Below are positions 15,511-24,208 of a stretch of DNA of 64,000 bases, piece by piece (position 1 is the stretch's first letter; each line of letters opens with the position of its first letter). The notes under the pieces were generated by a model. That model did not search any database, was not told the origin of the DNA, and saw nothing but the letters and a program-made list of their open reading frames with translations. Where the stretch lies: contig JAFUKO010000068.1 in the NCBI GenBank assembly GCA_017473555.1, forward strand, positions 1 to 64,000, in the 5' to 3' direction. This stretch comes from Ruminococcus sp. Lineage in GTDB: Bacteria > Bacillota > Clostridia > Oscillospirales > Acutalibacteraceae. The translations under genes and the position numbers were made by a program.

Positions 15511-16620
15511 ATGGCAAAAGTATCATTACAACACATTTACAAAATTTATGATGGCGGTGTAACCGCAGTTACAGACTTCAACCTCGAAATCGAGGATAAG
15601 GAATTTATCATTCTCGTTGGCCCTTCAGGTTGTGGTAAATCTACTACTCTTCGTATGATCGCTGGTCTTGAAGATATTTCAAAGGGCGAACTCTACATTG
15701 GCGATATGCTCGCTAATGACGTTGCTCCTAAGGATAGAGATATTGCGATGGTATTCCAGAACTACGCTCTCTACCCACATATGACAGTATATGACAACAT
15801 GGCTTTCGGCCTTAAGCTCAGAAAGATGCCTAAGGAAGAAATCGCTAGAAGAGTTGGCGAGGCTGCTAGAATCCTCGGTATCGAAGAGTACCTCGACAGA
15901 AAGCCAAAGGCTCTCTCCGGTGGTCAGAGACAGCGTGTAGCACTTGGTCGTGCTATCGTTAGAGATCCAAAGGTATTCTTACTTGACGAGCCTCTCTCAA
16001 ACCTTGACGCAAAGCTTCGAGCTAACATGAGAACTGAGATTTCTAAGCTCTATCAGAGACTTGGTACAACATTTATCTACGTAACTCATGACCAGACAGA
16101 GGCTATGACAATGGGTACAAGAATCGTTGTTATGAAGGACGGCTTCATTCAGCAGGTTGATACTCCACAGCACCTCTACGATATGCCTTGCAACGAGTTC
16201 GTAGCTGGCTTTATCGGTTCACCACAGATGAACTTTGTTGACGCTAAGCTCGTAAAAGAGGGCTCAAAGTTTGCTCTTAAGTTTGACGAGTACACAATCA
16301 CTCTTCCAGACTCAAAGAACAAGGACAACTGCTTAGAGCCATATGCTGGCAAGGATGTTCGTTTCGGTATCCGTCCTGAGCATGTTCATGACGAGCCTGA
16401 CTTCCTCGCTAAGTCAACTAACAAGATTAAGGCTAACGTTGACGTTACTGAACTTATGGGTGCTGAGATTTACCTCTATGTAAACATCGGTGGTATTCCA
16501 ATCACAGCTAGAGTTGAGCCAACATCAACAGCTAAGCCTGGCGACAACATCGAAATCGCATTTGACCTTGAGAAGCTCCACATCTTCGACAAGGATACAG
16601 AGTGCACAATCACTAACTGA
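15511..16620 (+). CDS. Sugar ABC transporter ATP-binding protein (MsmX/UgpC type)
   Basis: A 369-residue ATPase from the ATG at 15511 (TTGGAGG upstream). Walker A GPSGCGKST is at 37-45, signature LSGGQ at 135-139 and Walker B VFLLDE at 155-160, followed by the D-loop. C-terminal TOBE/OB folds (about 240-365) are typical of carbohydrate-importer ATPases. No permease or binding protein is nearby. In Firmicutes such an orphan ATPase often powers several sugar importers, so that is its likely role here. It is monocistronic with a strong terminator, and its codon use looks biased as in highly expressed genes. Confidence 0.93.
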   Translation: MAKVSLQHIYKIYDGGVTAVTDFNLEIEDKEFIILVGPSGCGKSTTLRMIAGLEDISKGELYIGDMLANDVAPKDRDIAMVFQNYALYPHMTVYDNMAFGLKLRKMPKEEIARRVGEAARILGIEEYLDRKPKALSGGQRQRVALGRAIVRDPKVFLLDEPLSNLDAKLRANMRTEISKLYQRLGTTFIYVTHDQTEAMTMGTRIVVMKDGFIQQVDTPQHLYDMPCNEFVAGFIGSPQMNFVDAKLVKEGSKFALKFDEYTITLPDSKNKDNCLEPYAGKDVRFGIRPEHVHDEPDFLAKSTNKIKANVDVTELMGAEIYLYVNIGGIPITARVEPTSTAKPGDNIEIAFDLEKLHIFDKDTECTITN

Positions 16621-17026
16621 TTTTAGTGAAAAACGGCTGATTTTTCGCAATTTAGCACGATTTTCATATAGTTACTAAATTGTAATTTTAGCCTTGTTTT
16701 CTGACAACTTATGACAATGTTACTATTGTAAGTGTTAGTATATCTTTTGTTTATTTTGCCCTTTGCAAACGGGAAAACCCGATTGCAAAGGGCTTTTTGC
16801 GTGTTTTTGTGCATGTTGACATATCGTTTGTGCAAATTACCATTGTGAAATATTTATGAATAATTTGTTCATTTTTTGTGTATAAACATCATTAAAAGAT
16901 GTCGAATTTAAAAAAAAGGTTGATTTTTAATTTCTTTTTGTGTGAAATGTATATGATAACGTGGGGATTTTATTGAAAGTTCCAAATCGTTCGGTATTTT
17001 GACTATTATTATTTTCGGAGGCTACT
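16621..17026. other. Intergenic region between the ABC ATPase and the PucR-type regulator
   Basis: It contains the terminator at 16758-16798 and about 220 bases of AT-rich DNA before the regulator gene, whose ribosome binding site is TCGGAGG. No gene is supported. Confidence 0.5.
16758..16798 (+). terminator. Terminator of the sugar ABC ATPase gene
   Basis: A long stem (GCCCTTTGCAA and CGGG paired with CCCG and TTGCAAAGGGC, two unpaired A bases) with an AAAA loop is followed by TTTTT. Confidence 0.92.
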
Positions 17027-18112
17027 ATGTCTAACAGATTATTTCAGGGCGTAATCCATCAGATGAAGGATGCTATCGACAGAACTATTGGTGTTGTTGA
17101 TGAGACCTCTGTAGTTATTGCATGCTCAGAGCTCGGCAGAATCGGTGAGGTTAATGAGAATATCAACTCAGAAACTCTTTCCGCTACTGTGCCTTTTGTT
17201 ATCAACGGCCACACATTCAAGTCATTCGGCTCAAGCTCACGAGCAGAATACGCAGTTTTTGTACAGGGTAACGATGACGTTGCTCAGAAGTACGCACAGC
17301 TTTTGGCTGTTTCTCTTTCTTCTATCAAGCAGTACTATGATGAAAAGTACGATAGATCTAACTTTATTAAAAACGTAATACTTGATAATATTCTTCCGGG
17401 CGATATTTATCTTAAAGCGAGAGAGCTTCGTTTCAACAGCGAGGTTACTCGTGTTTGTATGATTATTAAGATTACATCAAAAACTGATATTTCCGCGTTT
17501 GATATCGTACAGAACCTTTTCCCTGACAAATCAAAGGATTTCGTTATCAATATTAACGAAACAGATATCGTTTTAGTAAAAGAGATTAAACCTGGTATTG
17601 AGGGCAGAGATCTTGAAAAGCTTGCAGGCTCAATTGTTGACACACTTTCTACAGAGTTCTACACACACTGTGTTGTAGGTATTGGTACAACTGTTGTTGG
17701 AATCAAGGACCTCGCTCGCTCATTCAAGGAAGCTCAGGTTGCTCTTGAAGTTGGTAAGGTATTTGACACTGAGCGCACTATCATCAGCTACGATAACCTT
17801 GGTATCGCACGTCTTGTTTACCAGCTTCCTACAACACTTTGCGATATGTTCTTAAAGGAAGTGTTCAAGCGTGGTTCAATCGAGAGCCTCGATCAGGAAA
17901 CACTCTTCACTATCCAGAAGTTCTTTGAGAATAACTTAAACGTTTCTGAAACATCAAGAAAACTCTTTGTTCACAGAAACACTCTCGTTTACAGACTTGA
18001 GAAAATCAAGAAGATCACAGGTCTTGATTTACGTGAGTTTGAAGATGCTATCGTATTCAAGGTAGCTCTTATGGTTAAGAAATACTTAACAGCAAGCCCT
18101 ACAAAGTTCTAA
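17027..18112 (+). CDS. PucR/CdaR-type helix-turn-helix regulator
   Basis: A 361-residue protein. The C-terminal 55 residues form the PucR-type HTH (FFENNLNVSETSRKLFVHRN, then RLEKIKKITGLDL), and the part before it (about 130-290) resembles the GGDEF-like middle domain of CdaR regulators. The N-terminal 110 residues may sense a ligand. CdaR relatives control sugar-acid or amino-acid use, but the target here is unknown. The next gene is ftsE, about 100 bases downstream, so a link with cell envelope genes is possible though unproven. Confidence 0.85.
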   Translation: MSNRLFQGVIHQMKDAIDRTIGVVDETSVVIACSELGRIGEVNENINSETLSATVPFVINGHTFKSFGSSSRAEYAVFVQGNDDVAQKYAQLLAVSLSSIKQYYDEKYDRSNFIKNVILDNILPGDIYLKARELRFNSEVTRVCMIIKITSKTDISAFDIVQNLFPDKSKDFVININETDIVLVKEIKPGIEGRDLEKLAGSIVDTLSTEFYTHCVVGIGTTVVGIKDLARSFKEAQVALEVGKVFDTERTIISYDNLGIARLVYQLPTTLCDMFLKEVFKRGSIESLDQETLFTIQKFFENNLNVSETSRKLFVHRNTLVYRLEKIKKITGLDLREFEDAIVFKVALMVKKYLTASPTKF

Positions 18113-18212
18113 TGCATATTAGTTAGGCAAATACACACCTAAAGACGCACTGTGCATATTGCGGTAATTGCACTCTGCAATAATTACAAGCGGTTTTTTA
18201 AGGACGGTTAAT

Positions 18213-18899
18213 ATGATTGAATTTCGTAATGTATCCAAAACATATTCTAACGGTACACACGCGTTAGATGGTGTCAACCTCACTGTTGATAAGGGTGAGT
18301 TTGTATTCATCGTTGGTGCGTCCGGTGCCGGAAAAAGTACTTTTCTGAAGCTTATCATGCACGAGGAAACACCAACTTCAGGTGCTATAATCGTAAATGA
18401 TATGCATCTTGAAAAGTTAAAGAGAAGAAAAGTGCCTTATTTAAGACGTACAATGGGTATCGTATTCCAGGATTTCAGACTCATCGGTAAAATGACGGTT
18501 TACGATAACGTTGCGTTTGCGATGCGTTGCATCGGCAAAAAAGGCAAAACTATCAAAAAGAGAGTTCCGTATATTCTCGACCTTGTAGGATTAAAGGACA
18601 AAGCACACAACAAACCTAGCGAATTATCAGGTGGTGAGCAGCAGCGTGTAAGCTTAGCCAGAGCTCTGGTTAACAACCCTGCTATGATTATTGCCGACGA
18701 GCCTACAGGTAACATTGACCCTGAGATGTCCTACGAGATTATTGAGCTTCTTTCCGAAATTAACAAAAGAGGTACTACTGTACTTGTTGTTACTCACGAG
18801 CACGAGCTTGTTGAGAGCTTCAACAAGAGAGTAGTCAGAATCGAAGGCGGTAGAGTTGTCAGTGACAGCAAAGACAACGATACAATGGTTGCCATCTGA
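18213..18899 (+). CDS. ftsE: Cell division ATP-binding protein FtsE
   Basis: A 228-residue ABC ATPase from the ATG at 18213 (AAGGACGG upstream). Walker A GASGAGKST is at 35-43, signature LSGGEQQR, Walker B MIIADEPTGN. With FtsX, 18 bases downstream, it forms a type VII ABC complex that does not transport but activates peptidoglycan hydrolases at division or elongation sites. The secreted hydrolase gene after ftsX completes the expected functional set. Confidence 0.96.
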   Translation: MIEFRNVSKTYSNGTHALDGVNLTVDKGEFVFIVGASGAGKSTFLKLIMHEETPTSGAIIVNDMHLEKLKRRKVPYLRRTMGIVFQDFRLIGKMTVYDNVAFAMRCIGKKGKTIKKRVPYILDLVGLKDKAHNKPSELSGGEQQRVSLARALVNNPAMIIADEPTGNIDPEMSYEIIELLSEINKRGTTVLVVTHEHELVESFNKRVVRIEGGRVVSDSKDNDTMVAI

Positions 18900-18917
18900 T
18901 TCGGAAAGGAGATTGAT

Positions 18918-19823
18918 ATGAATTTTAGTAGTTTAGGCTATCTTATTAAAGAAGGCTTTAAAAATATCTGGTCTAACAGAATGATGAGCCTTGCATCAGT
19001 CGGCGTACTTATTTCCTGTCTTATTCTCACAGGCTCTGCTGTTATGCTTACAGTAAACGTATCATCGATTGTTGCATCTGTCGGTGACTCTAACGTTACA
19101 ACAGTTTACCTTGATGACGAGCTTTCTGAGCTTGAGGCAGTATATGTCGGTAAGTCAATTGAAAAGGTTGATAACATAACAGACGCTACCTTCTATCCGA
19201 AGGACGAGGCTATCCTTGCATATAAGGATGTACTCGGTGAGGAAGTTTTTGTTAATATGTCCGGTGACGATAACCCACTTCCGCACGCATATCACGTTGT
19301 TATGTCTGATTTGTCACTTTACGACCAGACAGTTGAACAGTTATTAAAGGTTGAGGGCGTTAACTCGGTATCATCCAGAAGTGATGTTGCTGAAAAGCTA
19401 ACAAGCCTTAATACTCTGGTTACAATGATGAGCTTCTGGATTATTCTTGCTCTTGCAATTATCTCACTGTTCATCATTTCTAATACAATCCGTATGACAA
19501 TGTTCTCGCACCGTTTCGAAATCAGTATCATGAAGTCTGTCGGTGCTACTAACGCTTTTGTAAGAACACCATTTGTTATCGAAGGCGTTATCATTGGACT
19601 TGTTTCTGCTGGATTCTCAATTGGTGCACTGACACTGCTGTACGATGCGGTTGTTAAAGCAGTTCAGAGCATTCTGCCATTTGAGTGCGTGCCATTCACA
19701 GACGTTATGTGGACTATTATCATCTCATTCGTTGCGGCTGGTGTAGTAGTAGGTGCACTCGGTTCATGGCTTTCTATTCGTAAATATCTTAAAAAAGAGG
19801 GTAACGAAATACTCGGTTGGTAA
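18918..19823 (+). CDS. ftsX: Cell division permease-like protein FtsX
   Basis: A 301-residue membrane protein with four transmembrane helices: one near residue 25, then three in the C-terminal half. The large extracellular loop (about 45-165) binds the hydrolase partner. The family start GYLIKEGFKNIWSNRMMSLAS is clear. It converts FtsE ATPase cycles into activation of an extracellular murein hydrolase, here probably the M23 protein encoded 45 bases downstream. Confidence 0.96.
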   Translation: MNFSSLGYLIKEGFKNIWSNRMMSLASVGVLISCLILTGSAVMLTVNVSSIVASVGDSNVTTVYLDDELSELEAVYVGKSIEKVDNITDATFYPKDEAILAYKDVLGEEVFVNMSGDDNPLPHAYHVVMSDLSLYDQTVEQLLKVEGVNSVSSRSDVAEKLTSLNTLVTMMSFWIILALAIISLFIISNTIRMTMFSHRFEISIMKSVGATNAFVRTPFVIEGVIIGLVSAGFSIGALTLLYDAVVKAVQSILPFECVPFTDVMWTIIISFVAAGVVVGALGSWLSIRKYLKKEGNEILGW

Positions 19824-19867
19824 TTGTTTTCTAAAATTTCCCGACCCAATGCAAAAAGGAGTAAATT

Positions 19868-21109
19868 ATGGTTAAACGTATCATATCATGTATTATCTGC
19901 CTTATTATGACTCTTGGCTGTGTGCTTACAGCGACAGCTACAGATATCGACTCAATCAAAGAACAGCAGGCTGCACTTGAGCAGCAGAGTGCTGAATATC
20001 AGGCTGTTTTAGATCAGAAAAACGCTGAAGTAGCAGAACAGCAGGAGTACGTTGATGCACTCGTAGGCAAGGTTGAGACTGTTACACAGGAAATTCAGCT
20101 GAGCCACCAGAAGATTGATGCTCTCGACGATGAGATTGCCGAGAAAACTAAGCAGATAGCTCAGAAAAACGCTGAGATTGAAGAGAATATGGATATTCTC
20201 CGTCAGCGTATTAAAACTATCTACATAGCTGGTGAGGTTTCTTCACTTGAAATCATCTTAGGCGCTAAGGACTTCTCTGATTTTCTCGATAAGGTTCAGC
20301 TTGTAAAGAGCGTTTCAACTCACGACGAGGAGCTTATCAATGAGATTCAGGGACAGCTTGACCTGATTAACAAGGAAAAAGAAGCTTTACAGCTTGATAA
20401 GGTAGAACTTGAGGAAGAGGAAAAGAATCTCAAGGATAAGCAGGAAGAGCTGAATGGATTGCTCGAAGAAAATAAAGAGACACTTGCTAACTTACAGGAA
20501 GAGTCTGACGACATTTTACATCAGCTTACTTTAACTGAAGACCAGATCAGCCAGCTTGATGCTGAACTTCAGGAATACTACAGACAGCAACAGCAGCAAC
20601 AGCAACAACAGCAGGGCAGCAGCGGTGGTAGTTCAAGCGGTGGTTCAACACCTGCTCCATCACGCCCATCAGTAACACCACCTGCAGGTGGCGGTTATGT
20701 GTGGCCTTGTCCTGGTTATTTCAACCTCACATCTCGTTTTGAGGAGTGGCGTGGCTATTATAACCACGGTGCTATTGATATCGCAAGTGGCGGTATCATG
20801 GGTGCTACAGTTGTAGCGGCTGACTCAGGTACTGTAGTTGCTACTAACACAGGCTGTCCTCATAACTGGGGTAAGAACTACTCCTGTGGCTGTGGCGGTG
20901 GTTATGGTAACTACGTCTGGATTAACCACGGCAACGGTAAGGAGACTGTTTATGCCCACCTTACATCTGTCGCTGTTTCAACAGGTCAGTATGTATCAGC
21001 AGGTCAGTACCTTGGTACTGTAGGTTCTACAGGTCACTCAACAGGTGCTCACCTCCACTTTGAAACTCGTTATAACGGCGTTAAGTACGACCCAATGAGC
21101 GAGTACTGA
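19868..21109 (+). CDS. Secreted coiled-coil M23 murein hydrolase
   Basis: A 413-residue secreted protein. The signal peptide is residues 1-25, a long coiled coil spans about 27-240, then a run of ten glutamines (240-249) and a Gly/Ser/Pro linker lead to an M23 endopeptidase domain (about 278-410). Zinc ligands fit H300, D304 and H397, with H364 and H395 also in place, so the enzyme should be active. A cysteine-bearing insert (C330, C340, C342) interrupts the domain. This layout matches FtsEX-activated hydrolases such as EnvC and PcsB-like proteins, although those use inactive LytM or CHAP domains. Position after ftsEX supports activation by it. Confidence 0.92.
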   Translation: MVKRIISCIICLIMTLGCVLTATATDIDSIKEQQAALEQQSAEYQAVLDQKNAEVAEQQEYVDALVGKVETVTQEIQLSHQKIDALDDEIAEKTKQIAQKNAEIEENMDILRQRIKTIYIAGEVSSLEIILGAKDFSDFLDKVQLVKSVSTHDEELINEIQGQLDLINKEKEALQLDKVELEEEEKNLKDKQEELNGLLEENKETLANLQEESDDILHQLTLTEDQISQLDAELQEYYRQQQQQQQQQQGSSGGSSSGGSTPAPSRPSVTPPAGGGYVWPCPGYFNLTSRFEEWRGYYNHGAIDIASGGIMGATVVAADSGTVVATNTGCPHNWGKNYSCGCGGGYGNYVWINHGNGKETVYAHLTSVAVSTGQYVSAGQYLGTVGSTGHSTGAHLHFETRYNGVKYDPMSEY

Positions 21110-21177
21110 TAAGGCAATCTATACTAAATGAACAACCCTCTGCATATACTCTAGTAGTTTATGCAGGGGGTATTTTT

Positions 21178-22017
21178 ATGCTTACATCACTTGATATAGT
21201 AACACCAACATATAATTCGGTGCTTAGAAAGTTGATTTCTAAACTGATGTTTGACACAATGCGTGTTGATATTATAAAGTTCACAGATATAAAACTCAAA
21301 CAGATTGTGTATACAAATCGCAGTGGAAGAATTAACTGGAAAAAAATCGACAAAGAAGTGCTTGCTCAACGAAATAGATTGCTATGTAATAGAAAGATTG
21401 AACTTCCCTTAAACTCAGGATATAAGCGGTTTGATAGCTCTGAGCTTAAAACAAGGTTATGCACAAATATGTCAATTAGCTTGTTGTGCAGATTGCAGGA
21501 TAAAAAGCTTTGTGTCGGTATTCTGGACATCGATGCATCATTTACCGGTTTGCCAAAGCATCTGCTGAGATATACGGATAATGTCGTTGTTGTAACAAAA
21601 GAAACGGATATATATACTCAGGTCAGCGAGGAGATATTAAACGAAACAGGAGCACCTATAAGGCTGTCAAAAAGTCTAAAATCATTGGAAATATGTGATT
21701 TGATAATAGCACCAAAAGGTCTGATAAATGAGCTGAAAATAAAGAAAAATGCGATAGTACTAACGACAAAGAAACCGAAGAAGGTGTATGACGCAACAGT
21801 AGTTTATGACTACAAGATAGAGCTAAGTGGCGAGCTTGAAAGTGTGTGTCCGAAAAACCTATCCCATACATATTTTGCATCAGCCCTTTATACTATGTGT
21901 CATATGTATAAGCTCGGGTCTTTAGTACCATCTCTATGCGTGAGCGATAACAAGGTGCATACACCATCATCATTAAAAGTTTTGATGGAGAATATCACAG
22001 ATAAAACCTTGACATAA
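21178..22017 (+). CDS. Conserved-looking hypothetical protein between the murein hydrolase gene and greA
   Basis: A 279-residue soluble protein that I do not recognise. It alternates helices and strands, with a Rossmann-like impression (VGILDIDASF, then VVVVTKETDIY, then DLIIAPKGLI), and contains several cysteines. There is no signal peptide or membrane segment. GGGGG lies 8 bases before the start. The greA promoter lies at its 3' end. The alternating pattern VVVVTKETDIY and DLIIAP might reflect a nucleotide- or dinucleotide-binding fold, but no glycine-rich loop is present. Confidence 0.7.
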   Translation: MLTSLDIVTPTYNSVLRKLISKLMFDTMRVDIIKFTDIKLKQIVYTNRSGRINWKKIDKEVLAQRNRLLCNRKIELPLNSGYKRFDSSELKTRLCTNMSISLLCRLQDKKLCVGILDIDASFTGLPKHLLRYTDNVVVVTKETDIYTQVSEEILNETGAPIRLSKSLKSLEICDLIIAPKGLINELKIKKNAIVLTTKKPKKVYDATVVYDYKIELSGELESVCPKNLSHTYFASALYTMCHMYKLGSLVPSLCVSDNKVHTPSSLKVLMENITDKTLT

Positions 22018-22036
22018 CGCCGAGAAATGCTATAAT
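22009..22036 (+). promoter_or_regulatory. Sigma-A promoter of greA
   Basis: TTGACA (22009-22014), a 16-base spacer and TATAAT (22031-22036), overlapping the end of the preceding gene and 54 bases before greA. Confidence 0.8.
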
Positions 22037-22089
22037 ACTAACTATGCGTAGACAATTATTCCTAGTTTAAAAGAAAGGATACTTATATT

Positions 22090-22563
22090 ATGGCTAAACC
22101 GGTTATGCTTACAGCTGAAGGATTAAAACAGCTGGAAGAAGAACTCGATTTCTTAAAAGGCGAAAAACGAAAAGAAATCGCAGAGAAAATCAAAGTCGCT
22201 CGTTCATACGGCGACCTTTCTGAGAACAGCGAGTACGATGATGCTAAAAACGAGCAGGCTATTTTAGAGGCTCGAATTGTAACAATCGAAGCTACTCTCA
22301 AAAACGCTGTCCTCATCGACGAAAATGACATCAGTAATGAGTCCATTCACATCGGCTCAAAAATTAAAGTTGAAAACATCAAGATGGGCAAGACTTTTGA
22401 ATACAAAATCGTTGGTTCAAATGAGTCTAACCCAAAAGAGGGCAAGATTTCTGACGAGTCACCAATCGGTATCGGTTTACTTGGCAAGAGTGTAGGCGAC
22501 GTTGTAGAAATCGAGGCTCCTGCAGGAGTTATCGCACTCAAGGTGCTTGAGATTTCAAAATAA
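22090..22563 (+). CDS. greA: Transcript cleavage factor GreA
   Basis: The 157-residue length and layout are standard. The N-terminal coiled coil (residues 1-75) carries the acidic tip [11 protein letters not shown] that reaches into the RNA polymerase secondary channel and stimulates cleavage of backtracked RNA. The C-terminal domain ends with [14 protein letters not shown]. It is followed by lysS 57 bases downstream, as in many Firmicutes. Confidence 0.97.
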   Translation: MAKPVMLTAEGLKQLEEELDFLKGEKRKEIAEKIKVARSYGDLSENSEYDDAKNEQAILEARIVTIEATLKNAVLIDENDISNESIHIGSKIKVENIKMGKTFEYKIVGSNESNPKEGKISDESPIGIGLLGKSVGDVVEIEAPAGVIALKVLEISK

Positions 22564-22620
22564 GATTTTTCGGGCGGCTCTTAAGTCGCCCTTTTTAGGT
22601 TTATTGAAAGAGGGATTTTT

Positions 22621-24120
22621 ATGGCAGAAAATCAGAACAAGAATCAGAATCAGGAAAATTTATCAGAGATTTTACAGATCAGACGTGACAAATTAACAGC
22701 TTTACAGGAGGCTGGTCAGGACCCGTTCCTCGTTACAACTTCGGATAGAGATATTATGTCAAACGAGGTTATAGAGCGCTTTGAAGAGCTCGAGGGCAAG
22801 GACGTTTGTGTTGCTGGTCGTATTATGTCTAAACGTGGCAAGGGTAAGGTTATGTTTATGGACATTCATGATCGTGGCGGTAAAATCCAGATTTTCGCTA
22901 AGTTTGACGACTTAGGTGAGGAGATTTACAAGGGCCTCAAAAAGTGGGATATCGGCGACATTATGGAGGTCAAGGGCTTTGTGTTCAAGACTCAGATGGG
23001 CGAAATCAGTATTCACGCTAAGGCTGTTAAGCTTCTTTCAAAGTCACTCCTTCCACTGCCTGAAAAATATCATGGTCTTACTAACACTGACCTTCGTTAT
23101 CGTCAGCGTTACGTTGACCTCATTATGAACCCTGATGTTAAAGAAACATTCATCAAGCGTAGTGCTATCATCAAGTCTATCAGAGAGTATCTTGATAATA
23201 ACGGCTACATTGAAGTTGAAACACCAATTTTAAATACTATCCCTGGTGGTGCTTCTGCTCGTCCTTTCACAACTCATCACAATACTCTTAACCTCGATAT
23301 GTATATGCGTATTGCAACAGAGCTTTACTTAAAGAGACTTATCGTAGGCGGTATGGAAAGAGTTTACGAAATCGGCAGAAACTTCAGAAACGAGGGTATG
23401 GACGTTAAGCACAACCCTGAGTTTACTTGTATTGAGTTCTACGAAGCATACACTGACCTTTACGGTATGATGGACAGAACCGAACAGCTCATCAACAAAG
23501 CTTGTGTTGCTGTTAACGGTACTGACCAGATTGAATATCAGGGTGATAGCATCAGCTTAGCACTTCCATTCAAGCGTGTAACTATGATTGACGCTGTTAA
23601 GGAGCACACAGGTATTGACTTTAACGAGTTCTACTGTGATACAGAAAAGGCTAAGGAAGTTGCTAAAGAGCTTCATCTTGAAGTTAAGTCAACAGACACA
23701 TGGGGTAACATCTTAAACACAGCTTTTGAAGAGTATGTTGAAGATAAGCTCATTCAGCCTACTTTTGTATGTGACTATCCTGTTGAGGTTTCTCCTCTTA
23801 CAAAGCGTAAGCAGGACAAGCCTGAGCTTGTAGAGCGTTTTGAACTTTTCTGCAAAATCGGCGAGCTTGCTAACGCTTACACAGAGCTTAACGATCCGAT
23901 TGACCAGAAAAAGCGTTTTGAGCACCAGCTGATGCTCAGAGAAGCTGGCGACGACGAGGCTAATATGATGGACGACGATTTCGTTACATCTCTTGAGTAC
24001 GGTATGCCACCAACAGGCGGTGTGGGTATCGGTATCGACAGACTTGTAATGTTACTTACAGATTCTGCGTCAATCCGTGACGTTATCCTCTTCCCAACAA
24101 TGAAGCCGATTGAAAAGTAA
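22621..24120 (+). CDS. lysS: Lysyl-tRNA synthetase (class II)
   Basis: A 499-residue enzyme that attaches lysine to tRNA-Lys. The N-terminal OB fold (about 60-165) binds the anticodon. The class II core shows motif 2 FRNEGMDVKHNPEFT and motif 3 GVGIGIDRLVM. GGSARPF and EIGRNFRNEG are further family blocks. No T-box is seen upstream. The gap to greA has only a short inverted repeat, so the genes are likely co-transcribed. Confidence 0.98.
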   Translation: MAENQNKNQNQENLSEILQIRRDKLTALQEAGQDPFLVTTSDRDIMSNEVIERFEELEGKDVCVAGRIMSKRGKGKVMFMDIHDRGGKIQIFAKFDDLGEEIYKGLKKWDIGDIMEVKGFVFKTQMGEISIHAKAVKLLSKSLLPLPEKYHGLTNTDLRYRQRYVDLIMNPDVKETFIKRSAIIKSIREYLDNNGYIEVETPILNTIPGGASARPFTTHHNTLNLDMYMRIATELYLKRLIVGGMERVYEIGRNFRNEGMDVKHNPEFTCIEFYEAYTDLYGMMDRTEQLINKACVAVNGTDQIEYQGDSISLALPFKRVTMIDAVKEHTGIDFNEFYCDTEKAKEVAKELHLEVKSTDTWGNILNTAFEEYVEDKLIQPTFVCDYPVEVSPLTKRKQDKPELVERFELFCKIGELANAYTELNDPIDQKKRFEHQLMLREAGDDEANMMDDDFVTSLEYGMPPTGGVGIGIDRLVMLLTDSASIRDVILFPTMKPIEK

Positions 24121-24133
24121 TCAGACATAAATT

Positions 24134-24171
24134 AAGGACTATGGCATTTAAAAATGTCATAGTCCTTTTTT
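24134..24171 (+). terminator. Terminator of the greA-lysS operon
   Basis: AAGGACTATGGCATTT pairs with AAATGTCATAGTCCTT (one G-T pair), followed by TTTTTT. Confidence 0.92.
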
Positions 24172-24181
24172 AGGAGGATAT

Positions 24182-24208
24182 ATGAAAAAGAGTTTTACGC
24201 TTGGTTGA
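24182..24208 (+). other. Orphan gene start: strong ribosome binding site and 8 codons
   Basis: TAGGAGGATAT is followed by ATG AAA AAG AGT TTT ACG CTT GGT TGA. This looks like the beginning of a signal-peptide gene cut short where it meets the 3' end of the opposing leucine-rich repeat gene. It may mark an old rearrangement. Confidence 0.3.
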
